Assembly: GCF_016086655.4 (NCBI RefSeq)
Contig: NC_052132.2
Location: forward strand, 7,132,805-7,196,804
Origin: Lepeophtheirus salmonis
Lineage: Eukaryota > Arthropoda > Copepoda > Siphonostomatoida > Caligidae
Direction: 5' to 3'
Length of the DNA: 64,000 nucleotides
In this document: positions 12,376 through 24,301 of the stretch, one piece after another
Numbering within the stretch: the first letter of the stretch is position 1
Layout: the number at the start of each line of letters is the position of its first letter
Notes under the pieces: generated by a model
The model's input: the letters and a program-made list of their open reading frames with translations, nothing else
Database searches by the model: none
Told to the model about the DNA's origin: nothing
Translations under genes and position numbers: made by a program

Positions 12376-13480
12376 AAGAGATATACATTAAAGGATATGT
12401 GAACGGCAGATAATTAGCTGGAAGGGCAGTTTGTCTTGCAACTTTATTTTCAAATTTTGATTACGGCTTGTTAGAATTTTTTTGATATGATAAGAAAATA
12501 AGCAGTTTAAATTTTTTAATTACCTTACAATTTCATTTGAAAGGAGACAAAATTTCTTCATTACTCAATAAAGATTAAAATACAAGGTTTATCATTATTT
12601 TGCATGTATGTTTTATGATAAATATTACTTTAACCTATTAAAAATATTATTAAAATTTATTTCTAAAGCATATTACGAAGTGGGATTTGTCTTTATTCCT
12701 TACTTCCACGACTGCTTGAAATTGATTTAGTACAAGCTTATAACAGCTATCCTTCTCTGCTCTTAAAAATTATTCAAATTTTTAGTGCAACAACCTTCAT
12801 TTTCAGTTTATTTTATTCTTACATAAATACAGGTCATATTTTTTACAGGGATATCAGTGATCAATAATAAAAATAGAATATGATTATATATTAGTAAATT
12901 ATTTGAATATTTTTATATGAAATGTTATCCACCCACGAATTTACATATACCCAATGTATTTAGTAGTCAGCTGTCATTCCATCTTCTGAATTGATACGTC
13001 ATGGCTATTTCATAATTTATTCTTTGTGATAAATAAACAAAGTGATAGTTTATTCTTTACTTATGCTCCGACTCCAAAAGGACAGGAATATATTTTTAGT
13101 TGATCCTTTGTCTTTTGTATATATACCGTTTTATTATTTCTATGAAGATATTTTGGCTATCCTATAGAAATACAAATGTATAGAAACACTTTTTATATAA
13201 TATCACAAAGTAATATTTTTTATAAAACAGTATTGAGTATAGATAAAATACCTGGAGTAATAATACTAAGCAATAGGAAAGGAAGCTCTTCGACGCTACA
13301 ACAGCAGACAAGGGAAAATTAATAGTTGGCCAAAACATTCGAAAATACACTATTTCCTGCTATAAGATCCATCATTTTTTTTTTCAAATTAAAATACTAA
13401 TTTAAATCTCATTTTTCATTACTTCGCATTAAATTATTTATATATAAATTCAAACTTATTACATATACATTCCCAGGTTG
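12376..13480. other. Spacer, nothing recognised
   Basis: AT-rich and without a supported gene. The phrase AGATAAAATACCTGGAGTAA occurs here near 13238 and again near 11219, so it is part of a dispersed repeat. Confidence 0.4.
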
Positions 13481-13612
13481 AACCAGCCGGATTGTGTGGC
13501 CTTCAAGTGCGGCAACTTTTACAAAATCTCCGAAACAAAGGAACGATTCTCAGATCATTCATTAACATTGTGGCCACAAGCAAGACACAATTCAAGAAAC
13601 TAGTAATAAAAT
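13479..13612 (+). other. Exon-like GC-richer patch, unidentified
   Basis: The patch follows an acceptor-like CATTCCCAG and reads open as LNQPDCVAFKCGNFYKISET in one frame. It is clearly richer in G and C than its surroundings. I do not recognise the peptide. It could be a stray exon or a transposon fragment. Confidence 0.2.
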
Positions 13613-13649
13613 TAAAAAGTAGAGTGAGGAATGTCAAAAATAGGATATG

Positions 13650-13920
13650 CGTTTTCGCATAATTATTCTAAAATTAGGATTAATTTATTATTTAGGTCTA
13701 AAAAATATTATATTTAAATTTAAAAATTGGAATAAAATATTGTTATACTTCATATAATAATAGATTAGAACAAAAAACTTTTAATATTTAAAAAAATAAG
13801 AATATTTGAAGCACCTTCTATGTAATTAACATACATTTTTGGTTAACTATTCCATTTTTTGACGGCTTCAAGTACTTTTTCACATAATTACTCGTTGTAT
13901 TTTATCTCTACGATCAAATC
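13650..13920 (+). repeat. Diverged direct repeat H, copy 2
   Basis: Partner of 11440-11780, same orientation, sharing TTGAAG, TCTATGT, GGTTAACTATTCCATTTTTT, GACGGC and TTTTATCTCTACG. Confidence 0.5.
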
Positions 13921-13924
13921 AAAT

Positions 13925-14501
13925 ACGGTGTAGGATTTAAAATATATGTAATTCATTGGAAAAATTGTGGAGAAAATATAGAACAATTATAGTCTGAGAG
14001 TACTTAAGAGTTAAACAACAGTTGGTTAGATTTGTTCATTTGGCTAACTACCAGGGCTACATGGTACAATAATGGTAACGACATGTACAACATATAGATT
14101 TTTCGACATTGATGGATCAAAATATCATGGATATCCCATGATTTGTGTATTGTCATCTAACTAATTTAGTCAGCTTTATTTTGAATAATAATCTTCTTAA
14201 TAATTATATATAAATGAGAATGTATTTATCAACACGTTTTGTCTGTGAACCAATTGTTTACACAACTTGATGGGAAATATTAAAGTGAGATTTTTACATT
14301 TTGTAAAAAGTGCATGAATAAGGTTCGAAAATAGATATAATTCATAGTATTGTTGCTGCCATCAGTTTCTAGACTTTTATAAATGTTCACATACGAAGAA
14401 AAATTACAAGGAATGGGAAAAGTTACTTATGACGAGCAGAAATGAAAGAAATGGTAAATAACAATAATGTCATACAAATAGTTTCAAGTCGTTTTTTTTT
14501 T
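13925..14501 (-). other. Downstream of the Kv2 stop: probable 3' UTR, no clear signal
   Basis: The sequence after the Kv2 stop is AT-rich and presumably includes the 3' UTR. I see no convincing AATAAA signal on the minus strand in this stretch, and no other gene. Confidence 0.35.
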
Positions 14502-14752
14502 TCATCTGACAGAAGAAATATCAATTGTTTGAAGTTCAAGATCATCCATAGCATTTCTGGAGGCACTGGGTCGTCTTTTCTTATTCTTAAAGACTTCTTT
14601 TTTGTCATCAGTCCTTTTTTTATCTCTGGCTTCTCTACGTTTTTGAGCTTTTTCTTTCTTTATTTGATTATTATAAAATTCGGCAAAATTATTCACAATG
14701 ATTGGAATGGGGAGAGCCATAACGAGTACGCCACTGATCGCACAGCAAGAGC
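14502..14752 (-). CDS. Shab: Kv2 coding exon 5: S6 and short C-terminus
   Basis: Encodes the end of codon 515 to the stop. S6 reads [21 protein letters not shown], with the PIP gate motif, followed by [20 protein letters not shown] as in Shab. The tail then diverges (basic [10 protein letters not shown], ending DISSVR) and stops about 60 residues after S6. It lacks the IVSMNLKDAF-like block usual in Kv2 and the long clustering tail of vertebrate Kv2.1. The acceptor is TTCTTTTTTAG|GCTC. This may be one of several C-terminal isoforms. Confidence 0.9.
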
Positions 14753-17700
14753 CTAAAAAAGAAAGAATTTGTACAAAAGAGATCATTAATAAGAATTTGT
14801 ATTTATTTTATATGCGAAGGTAAAAAAGTTCAATATGCGTGTGAGTTAATAACTAATATATTTATTTAGATACTAATATAAAATATGATATGCCTTTTAG
14901 TCTAGCAATTTGCAAGTGTGCTAAAGTCCTCTTCAAAGGAAGTTTGTTTAAAGCCTTTTATGACCCCATCCCAGGCATGTTTGACCTCCTGTAAATACCC
15001 AAAACAATAGTCAGTAGATTTCCTTTTTTACTTTAAGGAACAAAAAAATCAGTTTGAGGCCAGTTTAGACTATTAAATGATTGACTATCGTTTAGGATAT
15101 TAGAAGGGGTCTTTGATGTATATAAATGTGGCAGCGGGGGAATTTGAACTGTTTTCAGGCTGAGCACTTTCCATGTACAACCTGAGGTCTGGGATGTATT
15201 TTTTGCATGTTAAAAAAGGGATCATGATGCTCAAAGAGGAGCTGCAGGGTTTTTTTTATATCATTTAATAGTTAGATTGCCCTTATATAATATAACTGCA
15301 ATTAAATTGCAGACAATTGTATTTTTTTGCTATTAAACTATTAATAATCATAGATCTTAGAATGATTTTGCTTCACGATGATATTACCCCACGATTTTGT
15401 CTGAATATTTTTACACCAATCATTTTACCAGACATAATTATTACTAGCAATCTTGAGCATCGCTTGAGATACAAAGATCTACATAAAGGTAAGTTAAAAT
15501 AGTTGTTTGAGATTTGTCTCTACAGAATTGATAAACGTAGAATTTTCTATTTGTCTCTTTTATATGTCGGATCCTTTTCTTTTACAAACCTTCAAAACAC
15601 GTCTCCTGAAGCAAGGCAGCAAAAACATGTCACATTAAAATACTGGGAGGTATGTGTTGATAGTAATTTTTAATTGTCTCTAAGACAGTTAAAGCTGGGA
15701 GTTTAATCGCTTTTATACAGTGAAAACTGATTACTTTTGTTTAAAAGAATCAATACCTTTTCAAACTAACTGGCGGATCGATATATATTAGAACACAAAT
15801 ATAATGAGCACTTTTTACCCTTCTTGTTCGACTGATATAAAATTTAGCCGACATTCCAATTTTACCGAATTATTTTTAAATTCATTTGCAATATGTATAT
15901 ACATTTAAATAAATAAACACTTAAAGAAATTTATTATTCAACACTTGGAACTTTGTAGCTACTAGCAATGTACATATACATATTAGGATGATACAGTTCC
16001 CCAAACATTATCAGAATCAGCAAAACTTAATTTTTGTACTACAACTGGGTAAGTAAAATACAAATACAAAATTTTAACAAATTTGGTTTACGTTTACCTC
16101 TTGGACAATTGCAATTTTTAAATGTGTATCAAACATAACTCTTTTAATATCCGTCTAATAAAAAATATGGTTAGAGTTACATATTTCTATATTAAATAAA
16201 GATTATTTTGTTTAATAATTGTTTCTTTTTCACTTCACTCTCTTTGATTGTATCAAGCAAGAAGTGATCGCACCTAGACCGTTTATTAAATAAAGAGGAC
16301 ATTATTAAACTTCAGTGCAGAAAATAAGAAGAAAAATAATAACAATTTCTCCGAATAGTTATTTTCTTTTTGACTAATTATCTACTTTATAAAATAATAT
16401 AAATTTATAATTAAATTAGTAACTAATTTATACATATAAATACATAAATCATTCGACAATTTTAAATACCAATTACTTATTTTTTTACTTTTTGTTTGTT
16501 TGATATGGAAGAAAATATCTTGAGTAGTGCCTTTTCTGCAGAGTCTTTGCATTAAAGTCAGTAATTTTGATTTTGATTTTGATTTCTAACTTGATCAAAA
16601 AATAATGTTAATTGTTACATTTTCTGCAGTTATGTACTAGGAATGTGGTGAAAATGCCTTGATGTATAGATCTTCATACATCAATTTATTGACTGGTATT
16701 GACTGGTATGAGATCATTTAAAGGTGCTGCTGAAGGAAGTGGGGCTGTAAACCATCAAGACATGTAATCAAAAATATTAAAGTGTACAAGACGATTTATT
16801 TTCTGCTACTGTCTAGTCACAAATACTTAAGTAATTCTTGGACAATATTTTTCCTGAGTAGATCGATCTTTATAACATAAAGAAGCTTAGAGATCCACCT
16901 TACTTTGTGTAAGGCACCAGGTCAGATGAAATGTCGAAACCTTTATCCTTTCCCTCACTTATGGATACAATTACCAGGATTACCAGTTCCTTACAATCCT
17001 CTCTAAGAAAAGTATTATTGGACAACGTTTTGCAAAGCTGAAGGATATTTTCCCTTCTAGTCTATCGTCCAGAGATGGATAATTGATATCACAACAAAAT
17101 AATTACTCAGACTAAAGAATAGTTTTACTCAAGATTCAAATATTGACTAAGGCTACTAATGAACAAATACAAATTCTTCAATCAGTAATACCTGCTTAAA
17201 ACAAAAAATGAATACTTACGTTACTACGAAGTAAAATTTGACACATGTATTAGTAACTGTGTCTGTATATGTGTTCAGCTGACGTTATTGTCGTGCTAAA
17301 GAAAGGGGCATCTGATTCTATTGTATTGTAAAACATGTATTAAAATAACGGCAAAAGAAAATTTGTTTCTTACGTGTTTAGAAATTGCAATGGTGCAAGA
17401 GGTAAACATTAACCGAATTTGCTCCAATTTTGTATTTGTTTTCTACTTACCTAGTTGCAGTACCAGGTTTAGGTTTCACTGATTATGACCAGGATCTATA
17501 ACCTTGGGTCTACTCCATCATTCTAATAGTTATATATGTTTGCATTTTGTAAAGTAAGAAATAGTTGGAATAAAATATTTCGTTTAGATGTGCGTCTTAA
17601 AAATCTCAAACACAGTCGAACTTAATTTTATATATGTATCAAGGCAGTTAATAATTACCAACTAATTTTCCTACTGTAGTTTCAGGATACATATCTCCAT

Positions 17701-20700
17701 ATCCTACCGTTGTCATCGTAATAAGAGCCCACCAAAAAGTAGCAGGTATGCTCGAAAACTTTGAACCAGTTCGTTCTTTTTCAGCAAAATAACAGAGACT
17801 AGAAAAGACGAGCACTCCCATAGCAATAAACAAGACTAACAGTCCTAATTCTTTATAACTATTTTTGAGTGTATAGGCTATAGCTTGAAGCCCCACGGAA
17901 TGACGAGCGAGTTTAAATATACGAAGTATTCTCATAATACGAAATACTTGGACGATACGTCTAACGTCGTCAAATGATCCTACATTTCCACTAGATTCCA
18001 ATAAAAAAACTGAAACAAAATATGGCATTATGGCTAAAACATCAATAATGTTCATAGCTCCCTTGATAAAATTCCACTTTGCCGGAGCACCTATATTTAT
18101 AAAACAATATTATGTTATTATGTAATTAATAAGTATACATACAGTATAGAAAATACGTATTTAACCAGGGGCGTCCGCAAGGGGTTAGCTGGAGGGCCTG
18201 TAGCCCCCCCCCTCAAAATTAAATATTTTTTCTTTTTACTAGAAAATTAAATATTATCTTTTTTATCAAAAAATTTAATTTTTCAAATTTAGTTTTTTTA
18301 AAATTTAAGTTTTTGTGCATAGCTTTAGATTTTTTAATTCATTTCGGAAACATTTAATATTCAAATTTTTTTCCCCAAAATTTGAAATTTTGAATTATAA
18401 ATTTATGATTGTTTTTTCACAAAAAATTAATTATTTGAGAAAAGCTTTGGATTTTTAAAATTTGTATACAAAAAATTTAATTTTTTTGTAGAAATTTAGT
18501 TTTTGTCAATGACTGTGGGTTTTTGTATTATTTTATAAACTTAATTTTTCAAATTTTATTACAATTTTTTTAAATTTCTTTCATTTTTTTTCAATAAAAT
18601 TCCAATAACCAAGCCAAATTACACCAAAAAGTATAATCCTACGGACTCCCTGTTGATCCCTTGTCGATTTTGTAAGTTTACCCACTGACAAAGAAAGGAG
18701 CAGTCTATCATTTTAATGGTAGGTTTATATGAACAATGAGAGGTATTATATGAACAAAAAAGTGTCATAACATGCCTCCATTGTCAAGTATGGCGCTGGA
18801 AAAATAGTTGTCTTGACGTTGTTTTTTTGTTAATACAAAATGATTGGACAACTTCACCACATCGAAGGGATACTATTTTATATTATAATTTAATTTAAGT
18901 GATAGTATGCAAAGTAGCTATGGTCCATACACTATATATTTCATATAGGTAAATGAAGTAATGTTATTTCCAATGTTTTAATACTCTAAATAAATATTAA
19001 ATAGTGAACAAACACGACAGCAAACCCCATGGAAGAAATGAAAATCACTTCTCTGTTATCAATTAATTATCATTGGGTATGATGGATTATTCATATTGGA
19101 AAATACTGACAGATTGACGAGAAAGTATATCGTTTAATTAATTTAAATTACTACAACTCCTTATATAATGCTCGTTATTAAATATAATTAATAAAAAAAT
19201 ACTTTTCTGCAAAAGAACACTTACATACTAATTTACTTATATGATTTTATAGAATATGAACACTCGAAAAATTGTTTTTTCGGAAAAACAAATATGGAGC
19301 AAAAGTCTGCAGATATCAATTCCATATAAAAAAATTTTCAGTAGGAAAAGTTACAAAGTCTACAAGGGATCAAACACTTATTTCCTCCACTGTCTGGATT
19401 TGTAATTCACCAGCTAATCTAAGCAGATACTCAATGGTAAACCAAGTTATACAAACAGCCTCTATCATAGCCAATTGGGGGTTGTCTACATGATTGCCGT
19501 GCTCATCATGATGTTGGTCATTGCTTGGAATGGTATTTAATGTCATGGCCACTGTGGATACTATGATGAATGTAATGGATATTATACTAACAATCTGAAA
19601 GAAAGACATAAAAATATTAGAGTCTGTTAGACCAAAGGGGCATATTTTATCAAAATTTGCATTTTCTCCTTACAAAAAGTAATGAGCTATATTTAGGAAA
19701 TAATGTGTGTATAAGAAAACCCTCAAAGTATCATTGAAAATCTAAAAATAAAAAAACCCAAAAACTTTCTTCAATATTTTTGACATATACAAATAAAAAG
19801 TTTTAATTCATTATTTTTGATTCCCATTAATTTCTTTCCTTTTTTTGTCACTTCGAAGAACATTAAATGTGATTTCATTAAGTTTTGCAAATAATATAAC
19901 TGTCTTGATTTTTGTTAGCAATTACTTCGATTATTAATTCATCTTTCTTTTTTCTTTAAAAATTAAATCTATAATCTCTATAGAGCGGCTAATCCAAAAA
20001 ACTTGGAGTAATATGACTAAATTATGAAGAACGTGATTTTCCAAACCAATTTGTGATATGTTTCAATACAATATTTAGCTATATATTGTATTTAAGATCA
20101 AAATTCTATAAATACAAACAAAAATATGAAATTGACTATAAGGGATATTTTTTTAATTTTTTTTTAATTGGGCTTTTATTAAAATTATCAATATAGTAGG
20201 TAGAACAGAATGAACATTAAAAAAATAATAAAATATTCAAGGTCTATTAATTTCTGTTTGGCATTCGTTTGAATCAAGGAAGGGAAGTGATTTTCAAAAA
20301 ATCTTCGAAAATAATTTTGTGTGTTGATTAAATATTACTTTATTTTAGGCAAAACGAGTCAGGAAAATAAAAAAGGCTTGGTAAATATTATGGAAATGCT
20401 GCACCTTCGGTTAAAATAATTTATAAGTTGTTTCAAAATTTGGGGGGTGTTTATAGGAGCACAAATGACGCTGAACTTTCTGGACGCCCTGTTGAGGTTT
20501 CTATTCCGGACATCATTGATAAAATCCATGATATGGTGATGAATGAAAGAAGAATGAGGTTTCTATTCCAGACATCATTGATAAAATCCATGATATGGTG
20601 ATGAATGAAAGAAGAATGAAGGTGCATGAGATTGCTGGTACTGTGGGCATCTCAAATAAACTGTTATATAATATTTTGCATATGACAAAACCTTTTGTAA

Positions 20701-23700
20701 GATATGTGCTCACGCTTGACCAAAAAAACAAAATCCTTTGAAGTGTATAAAGGACGGCTTGCAGCAGCTGTTCAAGAAGAATCCGTTGGACTTTATGCAT
20801 AGTTTCCGTCACTGATGGATGAAACATGAAGTCATAAATATACTTCTGTAATAAAACAACAATCTAATAATGGGTTATCAAGGGGGGGGGGATCTGCACC
20901 AACAAAGGCAAAGAAGGTTCTCGATTCAAAGGAATGCCAAACAGAAATAGATAATCCTATCCAATTTTAAATCTTTTTGCCAGAAATATCATGTAGACCA
21001 GTCTAATATTTAAAATCTCGTTATTAACTTTTTCCTATTTTATACAATATAATTAATTATCAAAGGATTATAAAAATTTCAGCATTTAGCACAAACAAGG
21101 TTTTATTCATTTAAAAAATAAAAAAAACCATAGATCTTTTGGTTTTTTTATCTTTAAATTGCATTTTCTCATTGATAAACAATCGCAAATTAATTATAAG
21201 CACATATTTGAAATCAAAATAAAATAACATTTTAATAAATAATTGATTTTTTTTTTCGTAGTCAAAAATTATTAAATTAAGAATATTGAGAAATTACAAA
21301 CAAAATAACTTCAAAACTCAATTTTATACCAAAAAAAATGAATTAGAGGTTCGTGATGAACTCGTCCAGTACTACTAGAATTGCGTATGGAATTTAAAAT
21401 TTTGTTGACTTGTGTTATGATGACTACTGCAACCATCTTACAAAAAAAGTCTGAATTAAGCAATCTTTTTTATCATAAACCTTTGGTCATGTTTTTAAAC
21501 CAAAGCAAACAACTTCTAAGAGAAAATAGGATCGTGGATTTATATGGTTTACCTGAAGACTAACAATATTTAACTCAGCTCCTTACAAAGAGCGAAAATG
21601 AATTAGATCCCTGAACACATCAGCTATCTATCTAGAGTTATTTTTCTTTTGTCTAGAGTATCTTAGTATCTTATTCCAGAATTTAAATAATAAGCCTATA
21701 CTTTACACAAACACATTTATGAATTATTGGGCTGTTTTTTACTATAAAGTAAAAAAAAATTGGATTTTCTCCTTTTCATCAACTTCAAAATGGACATAAA
21801 GGTTATAAAAAAAATGCAGACTTAAATAGTAAACTTGAAACTGTTTGTGCTAAATATGAAACTATCGAGTCATTAGTATATATCAATGCTATTGGGTATA
21901 ATTTGTAAATTTATTAAATTGCAGAAGAAAATATTCGAGAAAATAAATAATATTGATTATACCATAATTATAGAATTATTTCCGCTCTAAAATGTTCTTA
22001 CATACTTAAGGGAATAAGATAATTTAAAAAAACGAAAATATTAATTAATTGTTTGCAATTTCATCATGCCCTGAGATCTTTTTGTATTTTTGTTGCATAT
22101 TTTGTTTTTAAACATTCTTGTAAAAATTGTCTATTTTACGTTTTGTATATTCGACGTTTTGCCCTTTCTGCATTTTTTCTTTCGACGTTATATCCAAGCA
22201 CCGTTATACATACACCATTGTCTTATATATATATACATATTTACCATTTTTTAAATTTTGTTTAAAGTAATTATAAATAAATACCTAGAAAATTAAATGA
22301 ATTAAGAATTAATTTTCTCCAAACAATCCACTATCATTTTCACTATGTTACTACCTTTTCTTGTAGCGTCTCCCAGAGGGAAATGATTACCTGACACAGG
22401 TTGTAATACTGAGTACTTTATTAATATTTTGTCAACAATGATAAATAGATTTATTATTTTCCTATTAAAGAAGAGAAAATAGGTTCCTTTAGCTCATAAT
22501 GTAATTATGTTCATTGACGCGGGAACTTTTCTTTGTAGATTTATTTGAGTTTGAGGTGCAAAAATGACGACGCATATTCTTTTAGAAAGAACCTTGAAGT
22601 GAACACTTAGGTGTGTTTAAAAAAATAACAACATATATTTGCTTGTTCAAATAAAAAAAACTTATACACCTTTGTTTGGATTTACTTCATGAATCGACTG
22701 AATTTTTTAAAGGGAAGCAAAACATGGACTCGAAAGATGGATTAAGTAATACACCAATAATTGTATATTTTCAATAATAGGCAAAAAAATTAAACAAAAA
22801 TTGTAGACAAGATTTTTGATACTTCTTTCCACTCAATATGGCCACCTTCATTATCAATGACAGCCTTGACAAGTTGCCTGAAGGCCGTGCAGGAGTTGAT
22901 GACAAACTCCTCTGACAAGTTGTACCATGTAGCCAATATGGAGAACTTCAAGGAGTCCACATTTGTATGTGAAGTCCTGTTGGTTTCCCTCAACAAAGTG
23001 CCCCATATAGAAAAGTCCAATGGGTTCAAATCTGGTGAGGAAGGGGGCCATATCTCTTTAGACCAGAATTGAGCCATGTTATCAAAGTAGAACATTTGGC
23101 ACTTGGTGGATGTGTGAGAGGAGTTGCCTTCCTATGTCCGCACATACTTACCCTCCGGATAGTTGGGCTTCACCCATGGCAAGATGATGTACCTAAGCAC
23201 TTTATAGTAGGCCTCCTCCCTGAGTTTCGGTCCAACCTTGAAAAAGAACGGAGGAATCTTCTTTCCATCAGTGGCCACAATGCAAAGGACAATTTTTTTG
23301 GGCCGGATATTTGTTTTGGTAAACTCCTTGGACCTTTTTTTTTGTTTCTCCAAGCCAGCGGTTATTCCAGCGGTTTTGGAATTTTTAAACCGTGAAAATC
23401 TTCTTGTCCGACAAAAATTTTCACAATTGACCCATTTGCCTTGATCTATGCGATGATTTTCTTGCCCCTCTCGAGCCTCCTGGATTTCATTCCCTCTGTC
23501 AGAAGGTAGCTGGAGGTCCTTGTGAAAGAAACGAATCCCAAAATATGCGGAGCCACGGAAAAGTCGTAAGTGAGGGGATTCATCCACTTAGTGGGATCTT
23601 CATTTATATTCTTCTCCAAACTTAACGAGAACTTCGTATCCCTCTTTAAATTATGCCCTCCGCTTCCTCAAATCCTGATGATGTATTTTTCATTTTTTTC

Positions 23701-24264
23701 ATATTGGTCAACTTAAAAATCAGGCTCCTAGAACACTTAAAAATGTATGTAATCTTCATTACATCAACTCCAGCATCTAGGATATCTGAGATGCGCTGTC
23801 TTATTGCTTATGCTAGTGCATGATGATGAAATTATTAGTATAGTCATTTATGTAAAAAAACCTGGTGGAAACAGAATATCAAATAATAATCACTAAACAT
23901 TTTTATAGCAATGAGAAAATAAACATTAACAGTCCAGGTTTTGCTGCCAAACCTTGTATAATTTATTATTTGAATTATCACACGATATTTAGAAAAATCA
24001 AAGTTTCAGTCAAACGTCTCTTTTTTTAAGGTTTTTTATAATATCAAAGATAAAGGTAATTCATTTCTACGTGGCAACATTTTCCAAGGAAAAACATTCA
24101 AATATTTATCCGTTTTGGGCTTGCATCCAAACGAAATCGGTGTTCTGTTTCATCTTGAAGAATATTTTTTGAAAAATGGAGTGGAAGAATTTAAGAACGT
24201 CGTTTACGTTAAGTAAATTGTACCATCTGCTTGGACAAATTGAAACTTATATAAGCAAATTGTA

Positions 24265-24301
<37 letters not shown>

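Noticed and set aside
14442..14756. 104-codon plus-strand frame
   Set aside because: Antisense of Kv2 exon 5, whose S6 motif is unmistakable.
22053..22265. 70-codon hydrophobic plus-strand frame
   Set aside because: AT-rich DNA rich in T gives Phe/Ile/Tyr/Leu-rich frames by chance; no splice signals or motif.
23069..23444. Plus-strand frames of 108 and 68 codons
   Set aside because: Antisense shadows of the 22.8-23.9 kb mariner.
24266..24299. 34-base poly-A as the tail of a retroposed copy
   Set aside because: No LINE, SINE or processed gene ends here, and the paralogous sequence at 26.1 kb continues past this point without the run, so it is an expanded homopolymer.
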